Below, piece by piece: positions 42,463-54,720 of a stretch of 64,000 nucleotides of DNA (its first letter is position 1; the number at the start of each line of letters is the position of its first letter). The translations under genes were made by a program, and so were the position numbers. The notes beneath the pieces are model-generated. The model did not search any database, was not told where the DNA came from, and worked only from the letters and a program-made list of their open reading frames with translations. The stretch is from assembly GCA_022495995.1 (NCBI GenBank), contig JAFEMH010002518.1, positions 248,001-312,000 of the forward strand. The letters are read 5' to 3'. This DNA is from Adenophora triphylla var. japonica (lineage: Eukaryota > Streptophyta > Magnoliopsida > Asterales > Campanulaceae).

Positions 42463-44475
42463 AGTAACACTGTCTCCATATATGGTTGTTCGCACTCCAT
42501 CTTGAACAAACTTAACGCACTGATGTAACATAGAAGCTACTCCACCAATCTCATGGATCCACGGCCTGCCCAACAGAGCTGAGAAAGTAATCGGGATGTC
42601 AATCACTTGAAACTCTACGACTATGTCCTTTCCACTAAAGGTCAAATTCAAAGCAGCCACGCCCAAGATAACCCTAGAAGTAGAGTCGTAAGCTTTAATG
42701 GTCTGATTGGAAGGCTTCAAACTTGTTGCATCAATATCTAGCATACTCATCATCTTAGAGGGTAGCACATTCATTCCTGACCCATTGTCCACCAATACAT
42801 GAGGAATTCGACGTCCTTCTAACGGCACAGTAATATGCAATGACTCATTATGCTTCACTCCATAGGAAGGCAGGTCAAGTTCCGTGAAAGTAATAATATT
42901 CCCATACTGCGCGGTCCCGATTAACTGACAAGCTTCATCTGGCGTTGCGTTCATAGATACCCTGGTTTTAGACAGAGCTTCTTCCAACTTGAGTTTATGG
43001 GGATAAGATGAGGTAAGCAGCGACCACAAAGAAATATCTGCCTGAGTTTTCTTTAACTGAGCCAAAATTGGATTATCTTCAAGTAACTCCTCTCCAATCG
43101 ATCTGTACGGATTTCGCGAAACTTGAGGATTTGGAACTGCAATTCCCTTATCTTTTCCAGACGGTCCAACACCATCTGTACCCATCATTCTGCCTGACCT
43201 GGTAAGCAAATTGACTTCCTTATCATCTTTATCCATAAAGCTTTTGCTGGCTTCCTTAAGTTCAGCCAATGCCAACGGGGCCGAATGAGTACTGTAAGGC
43301 CATGTTGCTTGCCTTATCTGATTTACTGACAAAGGTGCTTCCAAACTAGTTGCCACCTTAAGTTCTTCCAAAGAGAGTGGAGAATCTTTCGGAACTACAA
43401 AAGAGATAGCATTGATAACCAACTGCTCCTCATACTCATCATAATCTACAGAATTATTTAACTCACGCAAATCATCGAGGTATAAGACATAACATAAATT
43501 ATCTTTCATTTCATCAACAACACTGATTACATCGGAAATGACCTCCTTGGACTTACAATCATCACTACAGTCGTCACCTACAGACTCACCAAATTCTAAC
43601 ATGTTCACAAAATAGCCACTGCCAAAATCAATCAAATTCACACCATTGTTCGGCAGAGGGTTCTTGACAATGTTTGGACGAGGAGATTTCTCAATCTTCT
43701 TTTCATCAACCAATCTTTGAATGATCTTCTTCAGAGTGACACAAGCGTTGGTAGTATGTCCTGGATATTGGTGAAATCTGCAGTACTTGTTTGTATCAAG
43801 GTTGGGATTAGGAATGGGAGGATTGTAGTTATCTAGCGACTTAATCATTCCAGTCCTGATTAAACCGTTAAAGACCTCCTCGGTAGTCATACCCAGATCA
43901 TCAAACTTTTGTGGCTGTCGAGGTTGGAACCTTCCGCTATTCTGCCCACTGCTATTTCCACCTTGCAAGTTGTTGACACTATTATCTTTGGTGAACTCCT
44001 TCCCTTTTGGATCCATTGAGGAAACTGGATTAGCGGCTCTATAACGATATCCCCCACCTCCACTGCTACCACTAACATTGGTACTCGGGGCAAGGTTGAA
44101 AAGTTTATTCTCACTTCGGGCACCCATCCCTACCATCTCTCTCAAGTCAGGATACCATCCATTCCCAATAGCTTCACGCAACACCGGCTTCACACAAGAC
44201 AAGAAAATGTCCTTTTGGTCTTGTAAAGGAATTGGCTCAGACAACTCATTTAGCTTAGCATTCCACCTTTTATAAAATTCAGCGATCGATTCATCACTCT
44301 TTTGAATAGTACCAACCAAATCATCTCTAGTCGTGCGCCATTCAAGAATTCCCCTATACTTCTCAAGAAAGACTTCGGTAATCTGGCTCCAAGTAGAATG
44401 ACTCTCTTGCTTCAAGGCGAGGAACCATGTGAGTACTGGGCCCTTAAGAGTAAGATGGAAATGCGAAGCCATGAA
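42463..44475 (-). pseudogene. Tat-4 gag (capsid, nucleocapsid) and protease
   Basis: From the ATG at 44472 the frame is open for about 670 codons. Residues 1-100 are a retrotransposon capsid core (LTLKGPVLTWFLALKQ, QITEVFLEKYRGILEW, SIAEFYKRWNAKLNEL). Residues 231-244 are the zinc knuckle CRFHQYPGHTTNAC. An acidic linker follows, then ISLWSLLTSSYPHKLKLEEA, then the protease with VLVDNGSGMNVLPSKMM (561-577, D-N-G at the active site) and FQVIDIPITFSALLGRPWIH. The 3' end of this frame in the track runs into the hAT element. The capsid frame continues upstream across one TAA (44476-44478). Confidence 0.85.
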
Positions 44476-45165
44476 TTAAGGAGTACAACCCATCGCTCCC
44501 ATTGTCATTACATAAGTATCAATATGAGTCTTCGGACATGCTGTACCATCAAACTCCATTTTAGGAATTTTGAATTTATGTGGGAGAGGTGTTACCTGAC
44601 CCGGATCAACTACCTTGAGACCACTGGACCCTACTGTCAATTTGTCGATCTGCTGCTGCATTTGTTTCAACAACGCAGCTACCTCTGGAGTCATCTCGGG
44701 AAGCTGAGGAATAGTAGGAGCAATAGTTGAAGAGGGTACTGGAAAAACAGACAGAACTTCTGGAACATGCCTAACAGGCAAAGCAGCTGGAGGAAGGCCG
44801 AAGGCACTAGGAACATTTATGCTGCTATCTAACAAACTCACCGAACTTGGCACCCTATTTCTATACAGATCATACCCATTAAACTGCCCCAAATTCTTAA
44901 CATTAGGCTGTTGAGGACCAAGTTGAGCTAACAGATACCCGAACTGACTTTGAGATGAAACCCCGGGATTCACACAAGGAGCCGAGTAAGGGGTAGAATC
45001 GTACAAATGCTGTGTAAAAGGGGAACATACCACAGGCTGGGAGAAACCACCTTGAAACTGAGACTGGTTATGAGAATACTGTGGGAATCCATCTTGACAA
45101 ACCTGGCTACCCGAAAAACGATACTGGCTACCCTGATGCTGCGAACCCTGAAAAGCACCGTTCAA
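44476..45165 (-). pseudogene. Tat-4 gag N-terminal linker
   Basis: Same register as the capsid frame, separated by a single TAA. It is rich in Gln, Ser, Pro, Phe and Tyr; it ends with a predicted helix (PEVAALLKQMQQQIDKL) and HKFKIPKMEFDGTACPKTHI, the usual entry into a gag capsid domain. The single stop makes this a recently disabled gag. Confidence 0.75.
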
Positions 45166-45875
45166 ACCTTGTTGCTGATGAAACTGTCCATACTGAAGAC
45201 TATTCTGATAAACACTGTCCTGAGGCTGAGAATAACCCCCTTGAAACTGAAATCCATACTGACCAGAGGCATTGAGGTATTAGGAGCTGGAGAAGAAGTT
45301 AAATCGAAGAAGTTCGACGGCTGGCTACTAATCTTGCCAAATCTACCCTGAGCACCTTGACTTTGGACCTGAGAGACCGGAGGAGGAACCCTTCCTTGTG
45401 CATTCATGGCCGTCTCTTGCGCTAGCATGCGGACATGGCGAGGAGTGTAATTAAGGGGAGGAGGCATGGCATGATAAGTGGGTTGAGGTGATGAGTGATA
45501 AATAGGTTGGAGAGGGGGAGAAGCAGATCCAATCTCAGTGTTGCTGTCTTCAGTAATCTCCTCATAAGAACCGTCATCCCAGCAAAGTACCGCAATCCCA
45601 CGGGCACGAATAGACTCAACAAAACGAGCATGCGCTTCTTCATCCCGAGCCTTAGCAGTCTGGGCAAGCAAATGAGACTCACGCTCGCGAGCTAGAGTAG
45701 CCTCCAAAGTAGCTCTCATCTCCTCCATAGACATATCGTTCAGACCCGACTGACCCTTAGCAGCAGAACCACCAACAGACTGGGTAGAGAAAACATCATC
45801 ACTTCCTGACATTTCTGAATCTGAATCAAACGAAACCCCAGAAAATTCTTGAACTGCCTCGGCAATACGAACCAA
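45166..45875 (-). pseudogene. Tat-4 gag N-terminus with coiled coil
   Basis: Acidic start (SFDSDSEMSGSDD) then a likely coiled coil MSMEEMRATLEATLARERES and AKARDEEAHARFVES, then a Pro-rich stretch. A frameshift near 45280 joins it to the next frame. No ATG before 45875 is clearly the start. Confidence 0.6.
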
Positions 45876-47120
45876 ACGGGCACCCGGGACGGAAGCACGA
45901 ATCCAACTCGCCGTAACTGCAGGGTGAAATAGGGTTGATAAGGAGATGACAAGAAGAGACTCTTTAGAAGGTATGGGAGAGGGAGAAGAAAGGAAAGGAC
46001 TCGTGCAAGCATCTTATTCATGTTTAAGTAGAAATTGATGGCTTTTAAGTCCTAAGAAAGGTTGGAAAAGGATAAGCCTTTATTTTCGCATTCTAAACCT
46101 CGGGGGAACCTAGAGACGCACCATTCAAATTATACCAAATGTTTTTTGTAGAAATTAATAATAGGTAATAACACCTAAACAATACCTAAGCACATATGAG
46201 ACGGACGAGCAATCCCAATTTCTGGGGAAATTTGGGCAGCATGACGGGTATTCTTGAAGAATTTCAAGGAAAAATCCGGCATGACCTCTCGTCGGTGCAC
46301 GGTGACAATGCGGCATGATCTCTCGTTAGAACATGTCACGAGAGCGACATGTCCATACGTGAAACCATGTTGCATTGGCAACATGCCCACAAGTGCTAGG
46401 TTTTGTGATAGGTATGTATGTCCTATTATAAATTTCGAAACAACTCATTTTAGTATAATTTAAAAATGTTGTGTCAAAAAAAAAAAACAACCATTGGGTA
46501 AGCTGAAAAAGTGTGGCTCCACCTATGATGCGCTAGGGGGATAGGATTGATTTTAGGCGCTCAAGCGTAGGCGACATACATCACCGTCCGCGATGCCGTC
46601 AATCGCACCAAATGGCTCTAGATCTAGTGACGTAGTGTGAGGGTGACTAAATTCCTTTATTTGCGAAAAAATAATTTTGAATCCATTTTTTTATTCTTCT
46701 TTATTTAAAAAGGGATGACAAACGGAAAATAACACACACACACAGAAATTAACAAGGTACAAAATCAACAAAATCACACTTGATCAAGGGACTTCCCTTA
46801 ACCAGAATCTGAACAACTGCACAGTGGCCAGTTCTGTCGCGTGACACAAGACAGACTTGGCTAAGACTGTCGCAAGACTAAGCAGGCCACAGAACCAAAA
46901 CCCCAAGCATGAATCAAGCACCATCCTCCCCATGGCAAGGAACAAACTCATGGCCCCAATATACAGCAACAAGAAGCATACAAAGACATAAAATCTCAAA
47001 ATCCTATAAAATGCATATATCACATAGAGTCATTAACGATGCACACAAAAAAATGAACACATTAGATGTTTAAAAGAGAACTAAAGCTTGACTCTCTTAT
47101 TTTGAAAACAAGTTTCAAAT
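45876..47120. other. Tat-4 untranslated leader
   Basis: No supported gene in 1.2 kb. It contains one degenerate copy of the LTR palindrome (CTGTCGCGTGACACA, 46833-46847). Confidence 0.55.
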
Positions 47121-47139
47121 GTCCCCAGCGGAGTCGCCA
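47121..47139 (-). other. primer-binding site of Tat-4
   Basis: Exact complement of TGGCGACTCCGCTGGGGAC, one base from the LTR. A 10-bp copy of its start lies in U5 (47214-47223). Confidence 0.85.
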
Positions 47140-47140
47140 C

Positions 47141-48575
47141 TGAACATACTCCGTACGAATTTTTTTTAATGTTTTAGAAAATGGGACGGAAGATATGTAA
47201 AAGTGAATGAAAAGGAGTCGCCACGCCGTTTTTAATGGAAAACATTGAAAAACCAATTTGAAATCAAAGAGAGGGTTCGGGGGTCAGGTTACGTGTTGGG
47301 AAGAACCGAGAGTTCACCCAACACGCCTCGTAAATGAGTTTTTCAACAACAAACATCCAATGTATTCATAAATGTGTGCAAACGTATAAGATGAGGAACG
47401 TGATAAATGTATTTTATTGATAAAATGAGATAGATACAACTCGTGAACCACTTGGTACAAAGGGGGGCCACATCCCAGTTACAGAACTAAGAACAAATTA
47501 CAATTGGAAAAGGGATTTCTGCAGAGTGGCAAGATGTGTCGCGTGACACAGGATCTGCCTGGCTAGTTGTGTCGCGTGACACAGGACTCAGCCTGGCAGG
47601 TTGTGTCGCGTGACATAGGACGCCAGTCGCAGAAACCATACAAGTTGAAATGCAGAATGAACCAAGGCCTATCCAAATCGACTTACATCAGAGATTTAGC
47701 TCAGAAAACACATGAATCAACATCCAATCGATCAAGGGGATATGGATATGGGGTGATCCACACTCCCTTGATGAGCAAACCACAATTACATTCAAATTAG
47801 ATCATAGGCATGAAATAATACCAAACAAAGTAACTTAAACAGAGAGATTGCGATTGTAATTCAACAATTAGAGCAAATGGAGCTTAATTATCAAATCAAA
47901 TGAATAGAAATTTTATGAATTATGAAAAGAGCAAATAGAAGAGAGAGAAGGAGGGAGAGTTTGTTACCCTTGTAGATCCACAATCCTTATACCAAGTCAG
48001 GTATAAGGACCTTCAATTATCAGCTACAGGACCGGATTGAACTGAGGAAGGATGGTGGATTAAGGATCTAGGTGATGGTGTATGAATTGGATTGAATTGA
48101 GAGAGAAAAGGAGAGAGTTGTTTGTGAGAGAGAAAGGGTTGTGTGTGTTTTGCTGTGTGTGTTACGCCACTATTTGGGCAGAGTAACAGTAGGTCGAAAA
48201 GGCATCCAGAAATGAGAGGGGGAGGGTCTTATTTATAACCTGCTGATGAGTGGCCAGTTGTGTTGCACGACCCACCGCTGTGACTTTCCGTGGCTCGTTG
48301 TGTCGCACGACTTGACGAGCCAGTAACCGTTTCTGGCGCCAATCAACCTGTTTCCGGAACATTTCAGATAATTCCTCCTAGATCCAAAATGAATAATTCT
48401 CTAAAGGTCCTTTTGCATGGAAAAAAGGCTTAAAAGTACTTCCTTCGCAAAAAACTTATAAAAAGTTTTCGAAAGTCTCGAAATGGGCCGGAAATTTACC
48501 AAAACGCCTTTAGTGCAATTTTATTATATTAAAAGGCACTTATAAAGGGTCGCAAATTGGATTGGGGTACTCACA
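47141..48575 (-). mobile_element. 5' LTR of Tat-4
   Basis: Minus strand: starts TGTGAGTACCCC (48575), ends ...GTATGTTCA (47141). TATA box TATAAATAA at 48229-48237 (minus). Near-palindrome TGTGTCGCGTGACACA occurs at 47535, 47568 and 47602 (33-34 bp apart) and degenerate copies TGTGTTGCACGAC/TGTGTCGCACGAC at 48259 and 48299, upstream of the TATA box. Confidence 0.85.
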
Positions 48576-49339
48576 GTAGCGAATGTCTTCTCCGGGCATC
48601 CATATCTCGTTAACATTCCCCCTATTTCCATCAGGGTCACTATCATCCATGGCCCCCTCTCCCTTTGGTAAACCATAAGATTTATGACACGAGGGTCATG
48701 TTCCCAAGAACGAGTCATTGCTAAAAGGGGATAGAAGGGTAAAAGGGGTTCAAGAATCTTATCGAACACAGAAATCCAAGAAAAGCTTCAATAAGGGCAA
48801 CAATGGCCGTTTCTCAAACGTAAATTCAAGCAAAACCCTAGAAGACACAAATTAAAGTACAAGAAATCAGTAAAGGGAAAGAGATTATACCTGTTTCCGA
48901 TGAAGATGGATGAAGTTGAATGGCGAATCAAGCTTTTCTGACAAATCTGGGCAACTCTAGCTCAAGAACACGAAGGGTTTCAAATCTTGGGGTTTCGCTC
49001 TCAAATTGTCAAGGACGATAAAAAATGAAATTGAAATAAAGAGATTTTTTTTATACCTCTCAAATGGGTCAGACCCACATCCAAACGGGTCAAAGCGGGT
49101 ACGGTTCCCCAAGCATTTAATGCGTTAGTGGGTTCCCCATACATGTGTCAGACATCGCGGACCACGCTCATCATTGCACTAGTAACCGGCGGATAATGGA
49201 GCGACACAAACATTGAAGCGACATTGCCACGTGACGCCTGTTCGTACTCTCATAGGTCGAGGACGAGATCACTTTCTCCTCGTCATAGCCGAGCTAGAAA
49301 GTCGGGAGCCACTGAACAGTATAAATCGAGATACGAATA
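48576..49339. other. unassigned flank of Tat-4
   Basis: No recognised gene. A minus-strand open stretch (about 48576-48769) is followed by a possible donor (CAGGTATAATC near 48890, minus). A small exon of an unknown gene or an older element is possible, but I recognise no domain. Confidence 0.4.
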
Positions 49340-50073
49340 TGGGCTTGTCCGGATAAGGCCCAAGTGGATTGGGCCCTAAACATAATCCATCAAATCTTAG
49401 TTACGAGGAAAGACCTGGATTCCTCGTACATGACACCTCGGCATTACCTAGGCCGACCAAGGCCAAAGCAGGTGCAATGACCAAGGCCCAAGTCAAGGAC
49501 CGAGGAGACTCCCCTCCAAGGCCGAGATGCCCTCCCTTGGCGACAAGGAGGTCTCCTCGGCTATCCCATAATAGCTCTTCGGCTATCTATTCCTTCCCCG
49601 GCTCATTATATGCCGACCAGGCTATATATGACGAGGAAGGAGCTACCCCGACTTACCGGCAGAGTGGCAGGCATAACAATCCTAATCAAATATGGATACT
49701 AAAGCAGTTACAATCTTTCTAGGATTGTAACCTCCTATATCAATTCAAGTCAAATAAGGACTCCTGAACAGATATAATCCTCCTAGGATTTATATCTTAT
49801 CTCTTTACAGTTCAAGTTCAACATGAATTCTACATTATTCTGCCTATAAATACAAGCCATAATTCCAATATTTTGGTATGTGATCTTTTTGACTCAAAGC
49901 TCTGTCAATTTGATTTCTCTATATACAAAACGTGAACTTACTCTCATGCTGGAGGGCCTTTGCCGGAGAATCCCCGACTTAGTTTACGTTTTTTGTCTCT
50001 TTTCAGGCTATTTAATCGTCGGAGTATAACTGACCGCTGGATTTGAACTGATTCGATCTTTTTGACAGCATCA
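49340..50073 (+). mobile_element. LTR-like fragment (unassigned)
   Basis: A TATA box in GCCTATAAATACAAG (about 49842-49856) and a 3' part with GGAGGGCCTTTGCCGGAGAA, CCCCGACTT and GTCTCTTTTCAGG ending TTTTGACAGCATCA resemble the U5 end of a plant gypsy or large-derivative LTR. I could not fix the left end, and no primer site follows, so it is a solo or truncated LTR at best. Confidence 0.35.
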
Positions 50074-50519
50074 CCGTCCATTCTTTTTGTGATTACTGGC
50101 GGAACTTAATGCACATGGATACTTACCCTACATGTTCCATCTAAATTATGTATCAAAGTATCTACTAAATAACGTGAGAATATTTCCAAAGACCACTTGC
50201 CTAAACCTAGTTTTCCAAGTGATTTCAAACCCTTAAAAACAACTCAAAAACTATGTACTAGTTGAATTAACTAAGTTTGCTAAAAAAATCATAAGCCAAG
50301 CACCCCGCCATAAGTCCACAACTCGTGTAGCACTTAGGTTTTCTTTTATGCATTCAATTTCAACCAAGGATCTACCAAAGTTTTTTTTAGCTCTAGAGTA
50401 TAAGTAGTTGCACTCGCCACTACGAATTCTTCCATACATTTTAAAATCATTTTTACCAGCTCTCACAATTCATGAAATTTCTCATTGAAAGTTCATTCAC
50501 TATGACTTTTACATAGAAA
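50074..50519. other. no gene recognised
   Basis: AT-rich sequence with one short minus-strand frame (50251-50466) of no recognised family. It ends with the A that precedes the Helitron. Confidence 0.5.
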
Positions 50520-50689
50520 TCTATACTATAGTATATTAAAGTAGGCCAAAGTGATTATGGGTGTGACACCTCATCAAAAAATGGAAGTATCTTTCTTTCT
50601 AGGAAGCCACATCATCCTAACTATTGATGTGCCAAGGCTTTTCAAATTCGGCTATTAGTTGAGTATATTAGACAATAATATGAGGTATG

Positions 50690-51015
50690 ATATTAGGTAC
50701 TCTTATATAGGAGTATATAATAGAAGTATAGATATTAGGTATGATATTAGGTACTCTTATATAGGATTGTATAATAGAAGTATAGATTTTAGGTATGGTT
50801 TAGGTACTCTTATATAAGAGTATATAATAGAAGTATAGATATTAGGTATGATATTAGGTATTCTTATATAGGAGTATATAATAGAAGTATAGCTTTTAGG
50901 TATGGTATTAGGTACTCTTATATAGGAGTATATAATAGAAGTATAGACTAGGGTATGTGAATAGGTATAAGTAGTAATAGACATATACTCTTATATATAT
51001 AATAGAAGTATAGAC
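50690..51015. repeat. ~54-bp tandem repeat in the Helitron
   Basis: Five to six copies of a unit with TAGGTACTCTTATATAGGAG and TATAATAGAAGTATAGA; starts near 50693, 50747, 50801, 50855 and 50908. Confidence 0.8.
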
Positions 51016-51984
51016 TAGGTAGGCTATGCATTTAAAAACTCTAATAAATTGATACATTTATCAACTTTTCGGCTTCTTATGTATTGATTATCCGAATTTA
51101 ACTTTTCATATATAAAAATGCATTATTTTATTTTCGGAATACATATGATTTTGCTTGAAAATATGATAATAATTAAAGAAATTTATTTTAGTAATTCAAA
51201 AGGCAAAAAGATGTTTAACATGAAGATAGACTTTACAAATTCATGAATGGAAGATTGTTCATATCTTCATCGTTTAGTATACTTCAACCGTTAAGAACAT
51301 GAAGAATCATTGCATTAGTTTCACATTATGTTCATTAGTAACATGCATATGAAAATTCAAAAGACACACCAACGTAATTTAATTTTGCTATCTATTACTA
51401 AACATATAGAAGAATATAATTTTATTTTGTTATAATCAACGGGAATATGAAACAAGTTGAAGTTTAAAGGTTGTAATACTAACTAATACAATAATTAAAA
51501 AAAAACATTTAGGCTATTCATAAAAGATCAATAGTTGAAGAGTCATCCATTTTCTTCATTCAAGTATATAAAGACTAATTTTCTTTTGACAAATGTTTGT
51601 TTTTTGCTCTCCATCACTTTTGTAGAGACTAATTCATGAACAAATAAAATGTGTCAAGGTTCTAGGGAATGCTATTGTAAAATGCTATTGTAAGTATTCA
51701 CAAAATCCATTTTTTTGAATTTGTGAGTGACTTCTTTATAATCTCTTTTGACTTATTTTGAATAGGATTTGTTTTTTATATTTATGTTTGTGTTTATTAT
51801 TTTGATTTTGATTTTGATTTTAATTTTAATTTTAATTTTAACTTTTATTTTATAAATTTTCGTCTTTATTTTGATTTTATTTCTTGCTTTTTTTTTCTAT
51901 TTCTTTTATGTTTGTGAATGTTTCTTTCACTTTTTAATTATTAGAATTTTAATTTTCATTTTTTATTTACATTTTATTTTTTAG

Positions 51985-52670
51985 TATGTTTTTATATTGA
52001 TATTGATTTTCTTTTATGCATTAGATTTGTTTTGAATTTATATTTGCTCTTTATTTTTCTGGCAATTTTAACTTTAGTTGTAATTTTTATATTTCACTTG
52101 TCTTTTGATTAGAAATTCATTTTCATGTTTCTATTTAATTTATTTTTTTATTTTATTTTATTTTTAATTGATTTCTTTATTTTTAGTTTCGTTTACATTT
52201 TTTTAGTATCTTTTCATATTTTTTTTTTGAATTTTTATTTGCTTTTTATTTTTCTTGCAATTTTGTGAAGAAACTTTAGTTGTAATTTTTAGATTTCATT
52301 TGTCTTTTGATTAGAAATTCATTTTCATGTTTCTATTTAATTTTTTGTTTTGTTTTGAATTGATTTCTTGATTTTTAGTTTCATTTACATTTTTTAGTAT
52401 CTTTTCATATTTGTTTTGAATTTCTATTTGCTCTTTATTTTTCTTGCAATTTTGTGAAGAACTTTAGTTGTAATTTTTATATTTCATTTATATTTTGATT
52501 AGAAATTCATTTTCATGTTTCTATTTAATTTTTGTTTGTTTTGATTTTTGATTTGTTCTTGATTTTTAGTTTCGTTTTCATTTTTTTAGTATATTTTCAT
52601 ATTTGTTTTGAATTTATATTTGCTCTTTATTTTTCTTGCAATTTTGTGAATAATTTTTTTTTATCATTGA
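51985..52670. repeat. ~190-200-bp tandem repeat in the Helitron
   Basis: Three and a half T-rich copies; markers TTAGAAATTCATTTTCATG near 52109, 52309 and 52499, and TTTTTCTTGCAATTTTGTGA between them. Confidence 0.75.
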
Positions 52671-54145
52671 ATTTAGATTTTGCATTTAAAAGTATGTTTA
52701 CATATATTTTTTATTCTATTTTGTTTATTTATTTTTATTACAAATTGTGAAGATCTATTTTCTTTTTTTATTCTTAAGTCTCCTTTTGTCATTTTTGGAA
52801 CAAGAATTATACTTCATTTTTAGTTTTTATTTTTAAGTGAGTTTCATATTTATCTTTATTTTATTGCGATATCTGAAGAAATGTGTTTTTTAAACTTAAA
52901 AGTGAGTTTTCAGGTATATTTTACTTTTATTTGTTGCATTTTCCTTTTTTTATTATTACAATTTGTCAAGAAATATACATTTGGGTTTGGTTTTACTTTT
53001 TTTATTGTCAATTGTTTTACTTTTTTATTTTGATTTTTTGTTACTTTTCATTTATATTTTTTTATCGTTCAATTTTATTTTGTAATTTATTTTAGTTAGT
53101 AAGTTTTCATATTTATTTTATTTCTTTTGTGAAAAAATTAAATAGTTAAATGAGATTGCCATTATGAATCAGAGAAAATATATTTTTTAAAAAATAATTC
53201 TCTTGGAGAAAATTATTATTAACTATCTCTCTATCTCTCTTTTCCAACTTTGTTTCTATGTTTTTAATTCAGATCCAGTTCATTTCATATAAAAGTAATG
53301 TTAAATGAATGAACGTTGAAGGAAGAGGAATGGAGAGTTACCTTTATTATGAATATGAAGAATATGAAGGGATATGAATCTCATAAATTGAAAGTAAGAA
53401 CAAATCAATGAGATCATTTAAGTTTTAGTTAAGTTATCAATTAATAAAATTATAGCTTAAATTGTCTGTATTCTCACAAGCATAAAACAAATGATCAAAA
53501 GGTATATATTCAAGATGAAATATCATAGTAAGTTAAGCAAATAAAAAGTAAACGTACAAATATTAAAGTTTGGACTTCATCATACATCTCTATATTTATA
53601 ATAATTCAACTCAAAAGCTAAATTTGTAATTGATAAAAAAATGAATGCAAATATATTATACGAATTAACTTCTAATAACGAATGTTGGAATATGAATATA
53701 AAGTATGTTGGTTCTTATTAATATGATGCATGTACACATCTAATTAATGTCAACAGAGTTACAGAATGTGAATATTTTTCGATTCAAATGGAGTTACAAA
53801 ATATGAAAGTTTGCATTTTGAAGAGTTTAATACTCATTGAACATTGTTAAATATTTATTATTGCTTGACTTCAATAATTATGAGTAGATTAAAAATTATT
53901 TAATGAATCAAGATTTAAAAAACACGTTTTCGATGATGAGAATACATAATGTTTAAAAATGAAATACATCTTTCAAATGAATAAATACATGCATGAGACT
54001 CCTCTTTGTAGTTGATTTCATTTCATTTTAATGTACTTCACAATTAATTGATATTGATATGAAAATATATATTATAAAAACAATTAATGTGATAATAACT
54101 AAAGAAAATCTCTCAAAAAATGACTAATAATAAATTAAAAAGTAT

Positions 54146-54162
54146 CCCGTGCATAGCACGGG
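54146..54162 (+). other. Helitron 3' hairpin
   Basis: Seven-pair stem CCCGTGC/GCACGGG with a three-base loop, followed by TTTCATCCTAG; it acts as the end signal for rolling-circle transposition in this family. Confidence 0.9.
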
Positions 54163-54408
54163 TTTCATCCTAGTATACAGTAAACTCAAACGAAAATCAA
54201 TGATATAACTAGCAAGTAGCCTATTATGATACCCACTTTGAATTATAAAAATAAAAAATATTTCTCCCATTTTCACCCTCCGATTCAATTATTTGTGAGT
54301 AATTTGCTACCTTCTAGATACTTCGCCAAGTAAAACATTTGCCTTTTTTTGCACCCTTCACTAAAATTACCCTCCTTCAAATCTCTTTCGTTAGCTTCAA
54401 CCCATATC

Positions 54409-54710
54409 GGTAGGAAAACAATTTAGGATTTTTTCAAAATTTGAAATTCTTATCGATCAATCAAGAATATATATGTTACAATAAAAAATTGGGAAAAAGA
54501 GTTTTGTCCTAATTAGGAGAAATAAATCTAGGCTAAACAATAATAGGAAACAAACGGAAATAAGGAAACAAATCACGCCAGATTACGGTCCTGGGCGGTC
54601 GCCCACTTGATCTGGGCGGTCGCCCACTTATACAGAAGTTTTGGCGCGTTGTTTGAATTTGGTGCTGGGCGGTCGCCCACTTGTACAGGAGCTTCAACGT
54701 CACCTTCACA
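54409..54710 (-). mobile_element. 3' LTR of the copia element
   Basis: Matches 59064-59455 but is 90 bp shorter: the U3 repeat with GGGCGGTCGCCC has three copies (54593, 54614, 54667) instead of six. The inner-strand terminal bases are mutated (GGTAGG for TGTTGG). Confidence 0.9.
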
Positions 54711-54720
54711 CCCTCCCTCA
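54711..54720 (-). other. polypurine tract of the copia element
   Basis: TTGAGGGAGGG (minus) directly precedes the 3' LTR and would prime plus-strand DNA. Confidence 0.8.

Larger units (their letters stand above)
41236..48575 (-). mobile_element. Tat-4, Ty3/gypsy Tat-lineage element, 5' half
   Basis: Minus strand: 5' LTR (47141-48575), primer site (47121-47139), leader, gag, protease, G-patch; cut at 41236 by the Tat-3 LTR in the middle of a codon run (ALKARMALAAG). The rest of pol is outside or lost. It is the least damaged gag-protease in the window: one in-frame stop, one N-terminal frameshift, one transposon insertion. Confidence 0.85.
50520..54173 (+). mobile_element. non-autonomous Helitron (3.65 kb)
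   Basis: 5' end TCTATACTATAGTATATTAA (50520) and 3' end CTAG (54170-54173) lie between a host A (50519) and T (54174), as Helitrons insert. The 3' hairpin CCCGTGC-ATA-GCACGGG (54146-54162) is 8 bp before the CTAG. There is no Rep/helicase frame. The interior is extremely AT-rich and holds two tandem repeats. Confidence 0.9.

Noticed and set aside
48576..48769. Minus-strand frame as a host exon
   Set aside because: No domain, runs into the Tat-4 LTR, and the splice signal nearby is weak; left as unassigned.
50251..50466. 71-codon minus-strand frame left of the Helitron
   Set aside because: No recognisable family, no supporting context; may be chance.
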